DNA of 64,000 bases from Flavobacteria bacterium BAL38 (GTDB taxonomy: Bacteria > Bacteroidota > Bacteroidia > Flavobacteriales > Flavobacteriaceae), in NCBI GenBank assembly GCA_000169355.1, contig AAXX01000001.1, forward strand, positions 1,263,030-1,327,029. Reading direction: 5' to 3'. Every line of letters starts with the position of its first letter. The stretch's first letter is position 1. Under the pieces are notes generated by a model, which saw only the letters and a list, made by a program, of their open reading frames with translations, did not search any database and was not told where the DNA came from. The translations under genes and the position numbers were made by a program. Below, in pieces: positions 16,507 through 24,837 of this stretch.

Positions 16507-16945
16507 GTCGCAGTTTTCAGTCACAGTTTTCAGAAAAATTAACAGAATGGATTTCAAAGAATTATTAGCCTATCAAAAAGCTTTTTCATTAGCTATGGAA
16601 ATTAAAAAAGTATCTGATTCATTTCCAAAAGAAGAAAAATACGCATTAACAGATCAAGTTAGAAGATCATCAAGAAGTGTATGTGCCAATATTGCGGAAG
16701 CTTACAGAAAAAGAAGATATATAAATCATTTTATAAGTAAGCTTACTGATTCTGATGGTGAAAATTCTGAAACTTCCGTTTGGTTAGATTTTGCTTTAGA
16801 ATGTAATTATTTATCAAAGGAACAGCATATTGATATGGTTGTAAAATCCGAAGAAATTGGTAAATTAATTAATTATATGATTTTAAATCCAACAAGATTT
16901 GGTTGTAAATTATAAAATTAAACACCTGTGACTGAACACTGCGAC
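16507..16945. repeat. 20-bp terminal inverted repeats bounding a four-helix-bundle gene
   Basis: GTCGCAGTTTTCAGTCACAG (16507-16526) and the complement of GTCGCAGTGTTCAGTCACAG (16926-16945) differ at one base and face each other around a single gene. Extra GTCGCAG and CAGTTTTCAG partial copies adjoin both ends. The arrangement looks like a small 439-bp mobile cassette or a gene captured between dispersed repeats. No transposase is inside. Confidence 0.8.
16547..16915 (+). CDS. Four-helix-bundle protein of the 23S rRNA intervening-sequence (IVP/S23) family
   Basis: 122 residues beginning MDFKELLAYQKAF, with the signature SFPKEEKYALTDQVRRSSRSV followed by ANIAEAYRKRR. The family includes proteins encoded in 23S rRNA intervening sequences and is related to the Avd accessory protein of diversity-generating retroelements. 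The molecular role is unresolved. The longer frame from 16478 reads through the left inverted repeat, so I reject that start. It is not next to rRNA genes here and no reverse transcriptase is nearby. Confidence 0.9.
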   Translation: MDFKELLAYQKAFSLAMEIKKVSDSFPKEEKYALTDQVRRSSRSVCANIAEAYRKRRYINHFISKLTDSDGENSETSVWLDFALECNYLSKEQHIDMVVKSEEIGKLINYMILNPTRFGCKL

Positions 16946-16971
16946 TGCGACTAAAAAGTAACATAATTATT

Positions 16972-16997
16972 AATATTAAATATTTAAACGCCATGAA
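16972..16997 (+). repeat. Direct repeat: ssb leader, first copy
   Basis: AATATTAAATATTTaaACGC followed by CATGAA, carrying the first ssb start. A copy with one mismatch is at 17435-17460. Confidence 0.85.
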
Positions 16998-17313
16998 GAA
17001 CAGAGTACAATTAATCGGACATGTAGGTCAAGAACCAGAAATCAAAAACTTAGAATCTGGAAGAGTAGCTAACTTTACCATCGCTACGAATGAAAATTAC
17101 ACCAACGCCAAAGGTGAAAAAGTAGAACAAACCGAATGGCATCGAGTTTCTGCTTGGGGAAAAACCGTTGACATCATCGAAAAATTAATAACTAAAGGAA
17201 GTTATGTTGCCATTGAAGGTAAATTAACCCACAGAAACTACGATGATAAAGACGGTAACAAACGTTATATTACAGAAGTTGTTGCGAACGAATTGGTATT
17301 ATTAAGCAAGTAA
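16993..17313 (+). CDS. ssb: Short single-stranded DNA-binding protein, first tandem copy
   Basis: 106 residues forming one OB fold: VQLIGHVGQEPEIK, VANFTIATNENY, TEWHRVSAWGKT and GSYVAIEGKLTHRNYDDKDG. It ends LVLLSK directly after the fold, so it lacks the acidic C-terminal tip that recruits repair and replication partners in typical SSB. It is very similar to the copy 224 bp downstream. It may be an accessory SSB, with the main replicative SSB encoded elsewhere. Confidence 0.92.
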   Translation: MKNRVQLIGHVGQEPEIKNLESGRVANFTIATNENYTNAKGEKVEQTEWHRVSAWGKTVDIIEKLITKGSYVAIEGKLTHRNYDDKDGNKRYITEVVANELVLLSK

Positions 17314-17322
17314 CAAGTTCAA

Positions 17323-17338
17323 TCCCGAAGCTTCGGGA
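17323..17338. repeat. 16-bp perfect palindrome TCCCGAAGCTTCGGGA
   Basis: A perfect palindrome just after the first ssb gene. A variant with the same CCGAAGCTTCGG core lies at 53466-53481. It is probably a dispersed element; the T run after it is absent, so a terminator role is doubtful. Confidence 0.7.
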
Positions 17339-17434
17339 CAAATTCAAAAATCAATTTCAAATTTCAAAATATAGATTTTTTAAATTATTCCAATTTCTTA
17401 AATCTGTGTTTCCAAAAAAAATTCAATTAACACA

Positions 17435-17460
17435 AATATTAAATATTTATACGCCATGAA
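17435..17460 (+). repeat. Direct repeat: vestigial ssb leader, second copy
   Basis: A near-identical copy of the first ssb leader, including ACGCCATGAA. Here the start codon runs into a stop (ATG AAA TGA), so this start is dead. The working start of the second ssb lies 81 bp further on. It is a trace of the tandem duplication. Confidence 0.8.
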
Positions 17461-17536
17461 ATGAGCATTTTCCTTAGGCAAAAACTTAGAGAAATGCGAA
17501 TTACATAAAACAGTTAAAAACAAATATATAAGCCTT

Positions 17537-17860
17537 ATGAAAAATTCAGTACAATTAATCGGACACGTTGGTCAAGAACCAGAAATCAAAAACCTTGAAG
17601 GAGGAAAAAAATTAGCAAACATTTCAATCGCTACTAACGAAGTGTATTACAAAGAAAACGGTGACAAAGTAGAACAAACCCAATGGCACAGAGTTTCTGC
17701 ATGGGGCAAAACTGCCGATATTATTGAGCGATTTGTAACTAAAGGTAAAGAAATTGCCATAGAAGGCAAACTAACGCACAGAAGTTACGATGACAAAGAT
17801 GGAAACAAACGTTATGTTACAGAAGTAGTTGCCAACGAAGTTTTGCTTTTAGGTAAATAA
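17537..17860 (+). CDS. ssb: Short single-stranded DNA-binding protein, second tandem copy
   Basis: 107 residues and clearly a paralogue of the gene upstream: VQLIGHVGQEPEIKNLEGGK, ISIATNEVYYKENGDKVEQT, QWHRVSAWGKTADIIERF and KLTHRSYDDKDGNKRYVTEV. It too stops right after the OB fold and has no acidic tail. A terminator follows. Tandem duplication is supported by the direct leader repeats at 16972 and 17435. Confidence 0.92.
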   Translation: MKNSVQLIGHVGQEPEIKNLEGGKKLANISIATNEVYYKENGDKVEQTQWHRVSAWGKTADIIERFVTKGKEIAIEGKLTHRSYDDKDGNKRYVTEVVANEVLLLGK

Positions 17861-17880
17861 AATTCTATTGAACAGCATTT

Positions 17881-17908
17881 AAAGTGGTCTATTGGCCACT
17901 TTTTTTGT
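17881..17908 (+). terminator. Rho-independent terminator after the ssb pair
   Basis: AAAGTGGTC, loop TATT, GGCCACTTT (one G-T pair) followed by a T run. Confidence 0.88.
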
Positions 17909-17997
17909 TTTTTATCAACACTAAAACGTTTTCGTAACAAAATGTATTTTTTAATTTATTGATAATGAATTAATTTTAAATTATTAAATTAATAATC

Positions 17998-18444
17998 ATG
18001 GGAATAAAAAATTATCAAATTATTATTTTTTTCATATTTATTATTCAATCTACTATAGTAAATGCTCAAGTTGGAATTAATACAACAGCTCCACTAAGTA
18101 CTTTAGATATTAATGGAAATTTATCAGTAAAAACAGTTACTCTAGATGGCACAAACACTGGCGGAGGAGGATCTGCAGTACTAATAGATGATGGCGTTTA
18201 TATATCTGTTAGGCCTTTGGCTACAGATGATAAATTTCAATTACCAAATCCAACTTTATTTCCTGGAAGAGTTTATATTATTAGAAACATTCAAAATTCG
18301 GTTACTGCACAGTTAACAACTCCTACAGGTTTGTTGTTTCCAAAAAATTCTACAGTTGGAAGTTCAAATTTGTATATGTATGAAGGAAATTTAAGAACAG
18401 TTATCGTAATTAGCGATGGTGTAAACTGGACCTATATGAATTAG
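17998..18444 (+). CDS. Secreted hypothetical protein
   Basis: 148 residues with a signal peptide ending VNAQ. The mature start QVGINTTAPLSTLDINGNLSV is the motif seen at the N-terminus of many flavobacterial surface proteins with tail-fibre-like or collagen-like stalks. Here the rest is short (VYIIRNIQNSVTAQL, VIVISDGVNWTYMN) and lacks a sorting domain. Function unknown. Its 3' end overlaps the convergent CAT-like gene by 4 bp. Confidence 0.75.
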   Translation: MGIKNYQIIIFFIFIIQSTIVNAQVGINTTAPLSTLDINGNLSVKTVTLDGTNTGGGGSAVLIDDGVYISVRPLATDDKFQLPNPTLFPGRVYIIRNIQNSVTAQLTTPTGLLFPKNSTVGSSNLYMYEGNLRTVIVISDGVNWTYMN

Positions 18445-19064
18445 GAATTCATTAAATTTTGTAACGTTTCTACAAACAATCCCATGTGATACCCATCGAC
18501 CAAACCATGATGTGCTAAAACTGCTAAAGACATTGACTTTTTTCCGTTTTCTGACATTAATTTTCCAAACGAAATTTTCGGACAACTATCTGGAAATGTA
18601 AAATTTCTTGAATGAGTTAATCCAGTAAAATTTATCCAAGGAATGGCTGAAAAATGAATTAAATTTTCTGGAAATTCTCTTGTAAAAAGACCAGAAGTGT
18701 TTTGAATTCTTTCAATTTCGGCCTGAGCTATTTTATTAAATTCTTCAATGTCTGCATGAAATTTCATAAAAGAAAATCCAAATGTTTTATCGGCTCGCAT
18801 AATCGTTGCAGAAGCATCAATTACATCATACAATACAACATTTTTTCCTTCAATTCGATATCTAAAATTCTCAACTAAATTTACAGCTGCAATTGTTTTG
18901 TGTAAGTAGTAAATGAAAAAAGGGATCTTCATTTCCTTTGCTTTTTCATAAGCAATTGTACAATCAATAGGAGTAGTAATGCCAAAAAAAGGTTCTTCAA
19001 AATTTGAGAAAAATTCAAAGTGTTCTTTACGATTCCAATTTAATATATCAATTTGTTGCTTCAC
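18441..19064 (-). CDS. Chloramphenicol acetyltransferase-like (type A CAT fold) protein
   Basis: 207 residues with the CAT pattern: NWNRKEHFEFF at the start, IPWINFTGLTHSRNFTF, and the catalytic-histidine motif HHGLVDG near the end. The family acetylates chloramphenicol with acetyl-CoA as a trimer. By eye the residue matching the oxyanion-stabilising Ser148 of classic CAT is Gly (FTG instead of FTS), so the substrate may differ. It starts directly after the HAD gene stop, so it looks like a chromosomal passenger of that operon, not a mobile resistance gene. Confidence 0.85.
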   Translation of the reverse strand: MKQQIDILNWNRKEHFEFFSNFEEPFFGITTPIDCTIAYEKAKEMKIPFFIYYLHKTIAAVNLVENFRYRIEGKNVVLYDVIDASATIMRADKTFGFSFMKFHADIEEFNKIAQAEIERIQNTSGLFTREFPENLIHFSAIPWINFTGLTHSRNFTFPDSCPKISFGKLMSENGKKSMSLAVLAHHGLVDGYHMGLFVETLQNLMNS

Positions 19065-19748
19065 TTATAAAACGTTTAAAACTTCTTTAATATCTGTAAT
19101 GGCTAAGAAATTTTCATGCTCAATTTCAAAATCTATTTTTTCATATTCCCAAGTGGTATGATACGGAACATGTATGCCATAACCACCAATGTTTAATATT
19201 GGTAAAACATCTGATTTTAATGAATTTCCAATCATTAAAAAATCGGCTGCTTTTATTTCTAATCGACTTAACATTTTGGTGTAATCCAATTCGGTTTTAT
19301 CGCTTAATACTTCTATGTGATGAAAATAATGACCAATTCCTGAATCGTGTAATTTACGATGTTGGTCTTTTAAATCACCTTTTGTAGCAACAACCAATTT
19401 ATATTTTCCCTGAAGTGCTTTTAACACCTCTTCAACATTTGGTAATAATTCAACAGGTTTTTGCAATAAATCTTTTCCAATAGAAATAATTTGTTCAATT
19501 CCTTTACCTGAAATCGTATGGTTTGTTAATTGCAAAGCAGTTTCAATCATCGACAACGTAAAGGCTTTTATTCCGAAACCATACAAAGGCAAATTTTTAA
19601 CTTGATGATTTAATATCAATCCCAAAATTTCCTGACTCGAAGCATAATCTTGAAACAAGGCACAAAAACGCTCTTGTGCTTCATCGAAATAAGGTTCGTT
19701 GTGCCATAAAGTATCGTCGGCGTCGAATGCTATTGTTTTTGGGGTCAT
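19065..19748 (-). CDS. HAD-family hydrolase
   Basis: 227 residues with HAD motif I FDADDTLWH (nucleophile and acid Asp), motif II VATKG, a lysine in the DQHRKLHD region, and a motif IV-like IGNSLKSDVLPILNIGGYG. The long helical cap between motifs I and II fits class I phosphatases. The natural phosphoester is unknown. It is followed without a gap by the CAT-like gene. Confidence 0.85.
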   Translation of the reverse strand: MTPKTIAFDADDTLWHNEPYFDEAQERFCALFQDYASSQEILGLILNHQVKNLPLYGFGIKAFTLSMIETALQLTNHTISGKGIEQIISIGKDLLQKPVELLPNVEEVLKALQGKYKLVVATKGDLKDQHRKLHDSGIGHYFHHIEVLSDKTELDYTKMLSRLEIKAADFLMIGNSLKSDVLPILNIGGYGIHVPYHTTWEYEKIDFEIEHENFLAITDIKEVLNVL

Positions 19749-19762
19749 AGTTGTTGTTTTTT

Positions 19763-19811
19763 TACCGCAGATTCACAGATTTTCAAAATATAATCTGCGA
19801 ATCTGTGGTTG
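19763..19811. repeat. Dispersed inverted repeat between metG and the HAD gene
   Basis: ACCGCAGATTCACAGATT pairs with AATCTGCGAATCTGTGGT (two mismatches) around a 10-base AT-rich loop. It is similar in wording to 12003-12069 and part of a dispersed intergenic family. Confidence 0.75.
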
Positions 19812-19816
19812 TTTTT

Positions 19817-21904
19817 TTAAGATATCATCGCACCATTAATAACACCTTCCGCATCTGGGTTTACGAAAACCAATTTACCTTCAGCGTTATTCGTTAACAA
19901 TAACATTCCTTCGCTTTCTACACCTCGTAAAGCTCTTGGTGCTAAGTTGACTAAAACCGTAACGCGTTTTCCAATAACTTCTTCAGGTGTAAAATGTTCT
20001 GCAATTCCAGAAACGATGGTTCTTACGTCAATTCCAGTATCTACTTTTAAAACCAACAATTTGTTAGCTTTTGGCATTTTTTCTGCTTCGATAATGGTAC
20101 CAATTCGTAAATCTATTTTAGCAAAATCTTCAAACGAAGCTGTTTCTTTTTGCGGTTCAGCTTTTGCGTTTTCCACTTTATTAGCAGTTTTAGTTGCTTC
20201 TAATTTATCTAATTGTTTTTGGATTTCGGCATCTTCAATTTGGGCAAACAAAATTTCGGCTTGACCAATTTGATGCCCTGCTGTTAACAAATCAGTTTTT
20301 GTAGTTACATCGTTCCAACCTAAAGCATCGATTTTTAAAATATTTGATAATTTTTTAGCTGTAAACGGTAAAAATGGTTCCGATAAAACTGCTAATGCTG
20401 AAGCAATTTGTAATGCCACATACATTTGAGTTTGCACTCTAGCAGGATTTTCTTTTACCATTTTCCATGGTTCTTCATCGGCTAAATATTTGTTTCCTAA
20501 ACGAGCAACGTTCATCAATTCTCCTAACGCTTCTCTGAATCTGTAACGTTCAATTGAACTTGAAATTACGGCTGGATATGCTTTTAATTCGGCTAAAGTT
20601 TGTTCGTCAACTTCAGAAAATTCGTTTGGAGCAGGAACAATTCCGTTATAATATTTATTAGTCAACACCACGACACGATTGATGAAATTTCCAAAAATCG
20701 CCGCTAATTCATTATTATTTCTTGCTTGAAAATCCTTCCAAGTGAAGTCGTTATCTTTAGTTTCTGGAGCATTTGCAGTTAACGCATAACGCAACGAATC
20801 TTGTTTTTCTGGAAAATCTAATAAATATTCATGCAACCAAACGGCCCAGTTTTTAGAAGTCGATAATTTGTTTCCTTCTAAATTTAAAAATTCATTGGCT
20901 GGAACATTATCAGGTAAAATGTAACTTCCTTCTGCTTTTAGCATCGCTGGAAAAATGATACAATGGAAAACAATATTATCTTTTCCGATGAAGTGAACTA
21001 ATTTTGTATCGGCATCTTTCCAATACGGTTCCCAATCTTTTCCTTCGCGAGCTGCCCATTCTTTAGTAGATGAAATGTAACCAATTGGCGCATCAAACCA
21101 AACGTATAGTTTTTTTCCTTCGGCACCTTCCACAGGAACATCTATTCCCCAATCCAAATCACGTGTTACTGCTCTTGGCTCTAAACCGCCATCTACCCAT
21201 GATTTTACTTGTCCGTAAACATTAGGTTTCCAGTCGTTTTTATGACCTTCTAAAATCCATTCCCTTAAGAACGATTCGTAACGATTTAAAGGTAAAAACC
21301 AGTGTTTTGTTGATTTTAGAATCGGAGTTTCACCAGTAATGGTTGATTTCGGATTAATTAAATCAGTTGCATTTAAAGTCGAACCACATTTTTCACATTG
21401 ATCGCCGTATGCTTCAGGATTGTCGCACTTTGGACAAGTTCCTGTTACGAAACGATCGGCTAAAAATTGATCCGCTTTTGCATCGTATAATTGTTCGGTA
21501 GTTTCTTCAATGAAATCACCGTTATCGTATAATTTTTTAAAAAATTCCGAAGCTGTTTTATGATGAATCTCCGAAGAAGTTCTCGAATAATTGTCAAAAG
21601 AAATTCCGAAATCTAAAAACGATTGACGAATGATTCCGTCATATTTATCAATTACTTGTTGCGGTGTGATGCCTTCTTTTCTAGCTTTCATTGAAATAGC
21701 CACACCATGTTCATCACTTCCACAAACAAATGCTACATCTTTTCCTTGTAAACGCAAATATCTTGCATAAATATCGGAAGGAACATAAACACCTGCTAAA
21801 TGCCCAATGTGAATGGGTCCATTTGTATAAGGTAAAGCTGCTGTAATTGTATATCTTTTAGCTTCGCTCAGTTCGGCATTGCCTCGAGTTGGATTTTCTA
21901 ACAT
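19817..21904 (-). CDS. metG: Methionyl-tRNA synthetase with C-terminal tRNA-binding domain
   Basis: Charges tRNA-Met. Class I motifs are HIGH (residues 32-35) and KLSTS (KMSKS equivalent, NKLSTSKNW). The zinc knuckle is [19 protein letters not shown]. The C-terminus (about residues 585-695) is an EMAP-II-like tRNA-binding domain ([20 protein letters not shown]). The normal start [20 protein letters not shown] is interrupted by ten extra residues, [10 protein letters not shown], encoded by a palindromic element at 21860-21889. The insertion lies before the catalytic fold, so activity should survive. Confidence 0.97.
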   Translation of the reverse strand: MLENPTRGNAELSEAKRYTITAALPYTNGPIHIGHLAGVYVPSDIYARYLRLQGKDVAFVCGSDEHGVAISMKARKEGITPQQVIDKYDGIIRQSFLDFGISFDNYSRTSSEIHHKTASEFFKKLYDNGDFIEETTEQLYDAKADQFLADRFVTGTCPKCDNPEAYGDQCEKCGSTLNATDLINPKSTITGETPILKSTKHWFLPLNRYESFLREWILEGHKNDWKPNVYGQVKSWVDGGLEPRAVTRDLDWGIDVPVEGAEGKKLYVWFDAPIGYISSTKEWAAREGKDWEPYWKDADTKLVHFIGKDNIVFHCIIFPAMLKAEGSYILPDNVPANEFLNLEGNKLSTSKNWAVWLHEYLLDFPEKQDSLRYALTANAPETKDNDFTWKDFQARNNNELAAIFGNFINRVVVLTNKYYNGIVPAPNEFSEVDEQTLAELKAYPAVISSSIERYRFREALGELMNVARLGNKYLADEEPWKMVKENPARVQTQMYVALQIASALAVLSEPFLPFTAKKLSNILKIDALGWNDVTTKTDLLTAGHQIGQAEILFAQIEDAEIQKQLDKLEATKTANKVENAKAEPQKETASFEDFAKIDLRIGTIIEAEKMPKANKLLVLKVDTGIDVRTIVSGIAEHFTPEEVIGKRVTVLVNLAPRALRGVESEGMLLLTNNAEGKLVFVNPDAEGVINGAMIS
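21860..21889. repeat. In-frame 30-bp repeat insertion in metG
   Basis: GCTTCGCTCAGTTCGGCATT followed by GCCTCGAG. It contains the palindromes GGCAATGCC and CTCGAG. It encodes [10 protein letters not shown] between the usual N-terminal residues ENP and [15 protein letters not shown], and its length is exactly ten codons. Confidence 0.65.
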
Positions 21905-21953
21905 ATCATCATAAAATTTGATGCAAAAATAGTGAACAATTTTATCTTAATTC

Positions 21954-23216
21954 TTAAATGCGAATACTTTTAGTAAATCTTTCGATAAAAATGTTTGCCA
22001 AAATACCCAAACATAAAACACCTAGAGGAAGAAATGGGATATACCAAACAATAAAATTAAGATGATAGTGGATGTTTGAGTGTTGAATAAACAATATGAA
22101 CCAAGATATAGGAGCAATTATAGAAAACCAAGTTGAAAAAACAATGGCTTTATATTTTTTAAAATCTATTTTTAATAAAAGTAAACAAGAACAAAAAATT
22201 AAAATTAAAAGAAGTACAAAAGGAACGTTTGGTTTTATCCAAGAAAAAATATCTCCTGATAGGTATTTAATCAAGATTTGAACATACATGTTATTTGAAA
22301 TTTCGGCCGTTTTTCCTTCAATTATCACACTAGCCGTTCTTGTGTTATAGGAATATAAAATATGTTGAATTCCTTCTGATAAACTTCCTTTCAGATATTT
22401 TAGTTGTAGCAATAAAATAAACATTTCTGCTATAATTCCTGCAATTAGAACAACACCTGTTTTAAAGCTAAAAATGATAAAATCTTTTATTTTTTTATTC
22501 TCTATTATGTAGTAGTAAATAACAGGTACATAAACAGCAATTAAGGTTGTTGTGATGTATTCAAATCCGTTAAAAAAACATTTTAAAAAAACACTTATAA
22601 ATGTTAATGCCAATATTTTATTTGGATTTGATTTTAAAAACTCTACTCCTAACAACATAGTTAAAAAAGGGATGTAGAAAGCCCAAAGACACCAATATAA
22701 ACTAGAAGAAAAAAGCCAAATCCAGCTGGAAAATGCAACAAAAAAAAGCACAGTTAATGCAGGAATAAAACCAAAATTTCTTTTACACCAACCTATAAAG
22801 ATGCTAAAAATGAAAGCATTTAGCAATAAAGTAAAATTTTTAAGAATTTCAATATTGGTAACTAAATCAAAAGGAGAAATTTTGTTAAATAAGGAATAGA
22901 ACATTCCCTGACCGCCAGTTTGTGAATTATAAGCGTAAAATGCTTTGTAGTTTTCTCTGTCAGATTTGTTCTTCAATAACTTAAATTGATTTATTGAATT
23001 TTGTTTAAATTCCTCATCAGTTGCGCTTGATTTAAGTAATCCAGGTAAGCCAGAATAAGATAATATGCCAGATCTTTCACTTTCCATCAACCTACCAACC
23101 ATAAGAGATTCAGAAACGTAGTCATAAGGAATCCCTTCTTTTACATTACTTTTAAAAAAGCAAAATAAAATAATCGTTGAAAAAAAATACAGCCAATTGG
23201 TTTTAAAAAAAATCAT
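21954..23216 (-). CDS. Multi-pass membrane protein of unknown function
   Basis: 420 residues with about ten predicted transmembrane helices. After the first helix there is a large exported loop (about residues 25-115) rich in Ser, Asn and charged residues. Aromatic motifs such as FSSWIWLFSSSLYWCLWAF are seen, and the topology recalls GT-C glycosyltransferases, but no catalytic motif could be assigned. It lies 49 bp downstream of nothing on its own strand and upstream of metG on the same strand. Function unknown. Confidence 0.7.
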   Translation of the reverse strand: MIFFKTNWLYFFSTIILFCFFKSNVKEGIPYDYVSESLMVGRLMESERSGILSYSGLPGLLKSSATDEEFKQNSINQFKLLKNKSDRENYKAFYAYNSQTGGQGMFYSLFNKISPFDLVTNIEILKNFTLLLNAFIFSIFIGWCKRNFGFIPALTVLFFVAFSSWIWLFSSSLYWCLWAFYIPFLTMLLGVEFLKSNPNKILALTFISVFLKCFFNGFEYITTTLIAVYVPVIYYYIIENKKIKDFIIFSFKTGVVLIAGIIAEMFILLLQLKYLKGSLSEGIQHILYSYNTRTASVIIEGKTAEISNNMYVQILIKYLSGDIFSWIKPNVPFVLLLILIFCSCLLLLKIDFKKYKAIVFSTWFSIIAPISWFILFIQHSNIHYHLNFIVWYIPFLPLGVLCLGILANIFIERFTKSIRI

Positions 23217-23388
23217 TTACAGTTGAAATTTTATATATTTCTATTTTTTTCTAATTGACTCCTAACTAATGTTGTGATAGAGTTAAGTGCTTAAGAAAAC
23301 AAAATATTTTTATATTTTTATTTGATAGGATTTTAAACAAAAATAATTCATTTCAATATTGATTCCCTAATTTTAATTGGATTTTGTT

Positions 23389-23396
23389 TACTTTTG
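23389..23396 (+). promoter_or_regulatory. Bacteroidetes -7 box upstream of LD-carboxypeptidase gene
   Basis: TACTTTTG matches TAnnTTTG, 19 bp before the ATG. No well-placed -33 element was found. The rest of the 198-bp gap (23217-23414) is AT-rich with nothing else recognised. Confidence 0.5.
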
Positions 23397-23414
23397 AGTT
23401 AATAAAATCTGACG

Positions 23415-24371
23415 ATGTATAGATTTGTTTTAGTACTTATTTTAATTTCAAACTTTTCTCATTCACAAAAGAAAATGAAAATTCCACCTTATCTTAAAAA
23501 AGGCGACACAGTTGCTATTGTTTGTACAGCACGTAAATTTTTTTCAGAAGACGCCAAACCTGCTATTGAATTATTAGAATCTTGGGGATTAAAAGCCAAA
23601 TTAGGAAAAACCATAGGTTTAGATAGTTGCCAACTTGGCGGAACTGATGCTGAACGAATTGCCGATTTTCAAGAAATGATGGATGACGACAATGTCAAAG
23701 CCATTTGGTGCGCGCGTGGCGGATATGGAACAGTTCGAATTATAGATGCTTTAGATTTTACCAAATTCAAAAAGCATCCCAAATGGATTATGGGTTTTTC
23801 TGATGTTACCGTTTTACACAGTCAACTAAATGTAGAACGTGTGGCAACATTGCATTCCATTATGCCATTTACAGTGCCAAAAGCACCTGAAGAAGTGAAA
23901 GAAACATTGCGAAAAGCGCTTTTTGGAGAAGCAATTTCGTATACCATTCCATCAAAATCATATGATGTAAAAGGAAAAGCTTCGGGCGAAATTGCAGGAG
24001 GAAACATTTCAATTTTATATAGTTTATTAGGTTCAAAATCATCCATTGATACCAATGGAAAAATTCTGTTTATTGAAGATTTGGACGAATATTTGTATCA
24101 TATCGACAGAATGATGTATAATTTAAAACGCAACGGATATTTCGAAAATGTAAAAGGAATTATTGTAGGGAGCATGGCCGATATGCACGATAACGAAATT
24201 CCGTTCGGACAAAATGAAGTGCAAATAATTACAGCAATCGCTAAAGAATACAACATTCCAATTGCTTTCGAATTCCCAGCGGGACATCAAAAAGACAACC
24301 GAACATTAATTCTAGGAAAACAAGTAGATTTTGAAGTGAATGATACAGAAGTAAAACTTCAATTCCATTAA
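23415..24371 (+). CDS. S66-family LD-carboxypeptidase (MccF/LdcA-like)
   Basis: 318 residues. S66 serine peptidases trim the terminal D-Ala from tetrapeptide stems in peptidoglycan recycling or inactivate microcin-like adducts. The catalytic Ser is in MGFSDVTVLH (about residue 130), the Glu in LFIEDLDEYLYHIDRM and the His in FEFPAGHQKDNRTL; the CARGGYGTVRI loop is typical. A signal peptide (MYRFVLVLILISNFSHSQ) precedes an internal start MKIPPYLKKGD, so periplasmic and cytosolic forms are both conceivable. yraN follows after 41 bp. Confidence 0.9.
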   Translation: MYRFVLVLILISNFSHSQKKMKIPPYLKKGDTVAIVCTARKFFSEDAKPAIELLESWGLKAKLGKTIGLDSCQLGGTDAERIADFQEMMDDDNVKAIWCARGGYGTVRIIDALDFTKFKKHPKWIMGFSDVTVLHSQLNVERVATLHSIMPFTVPKAPEEVKETLRKALFGEAISYTIPSKSYDVKGKASGEIAGGNISILYSLLGSKSSIDTNGKILFIEDLDEYLYHIDRMMYNLKRNGYFENVKGIIVGSMADMHDNEIPFGQNEVQIITAIAKEYNIPIAFEFPAGHQKDNRTLILGKQVDFEVNDTEVKLQFH

Positions 24372-24412
24372 AATTAGCACATCGACACATTGAAAATTGA
24401 CACATTGAGCAA

Positions 24413-24772
24413 ATGGCTGAACACAACGATTTAGGAAAACTAGGAGAAGAATTAGCAGTTGATTTCTTAGAAAAAAACGGCTACGAAATTTTAGACACCA
24501 ACTGGACTTATGACAAAGCAGAAATTGATATTATTGCCAAAAAAGAAACTATTTTAGCTGTAGTAGAAGTCAAAACACGTTCAAGCTTAGATTTTGGTTT
24601 GCCTCAGGAATTCGTGAAGCCAAAAAAAATACAACTATTGGTAAAAGCTATAAATGAATATGTTAATCAAAATGATTTGGACTTGGAAGTTCGATTTGAT
24701 ATTGTAGCCATTCACAAAGAAAATTCAAATTTTGTTATAGAACATATTGAAGAAGCATTTTATTATTTTTAA
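24413..24772 (+). CDS. YraN/UPF0102 family nuclease-like protein
   Basis: 119 residues with the family's restriction-endonuclease-like core: LGKLGEELAVDFLEKNGYEIL, then KAEIDIIAKKE and VVEVKTRSS (the ID-ExK-type metal site). The cellular role is not established. It is preceded by a short 'CACATTG' repeat-rich spacer and is probably co-transcribed with the LD-carboxypeptidase gene. Confidence 0.92.
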   Translation: MAEHNDLGKLGEELAVDFLEKNGYEILDTNWTYDKAEIDIIAKKETILAVVEVKTRSSLDFGLPQEFVKPKKIQLLVKAINEYVNQNDLDLEVRFDIVAIHKENSNFVIEHIEEAFYYF

Positions 24773-24779
24773 TGTTAAA

Positions 24780-24813
24780 TTTGTAACAAATTGTTTTTTG
24801 TTTTTTACCTTTG
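24780..24813 (+). promoter_or_regulatory. Bacteroidetes promoter (TTTG -33, TACCTTTG -7)
   Basis: TTTG at 24780-24783 and TACCTTTG at 24806-24813 are separated by 22 bp, within the flavobacterial range. This predicts transcription start near 24820 and a short leader for the gene starting at 24838. Confidence 0.7.
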
Positions 24814-24837
24814 CAACAACACAAACAACTATTAAAA

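Noticed and set aside
16547..17860. Diversity-generating retroelement suggested by the Avd-like four-helix-bundle gene
   Set aside because: No reverse transcriptase, template repeat or variable repeat is seen nearby.
18441..19064. Acquired chloramphenicol-resistance gene
   Set aside because: No mobile element or resistance context; the gene abuts a chromosomal HAD gene, and an active-site residue appears altered.
23822..24055. Minus-strand open frames opposite the LD-carboxypeptidase, metG, M13 peptidase and other genes
   Set aside because: They lie wholly inside well-supported genes, have no recognisable domains and are chance frames.
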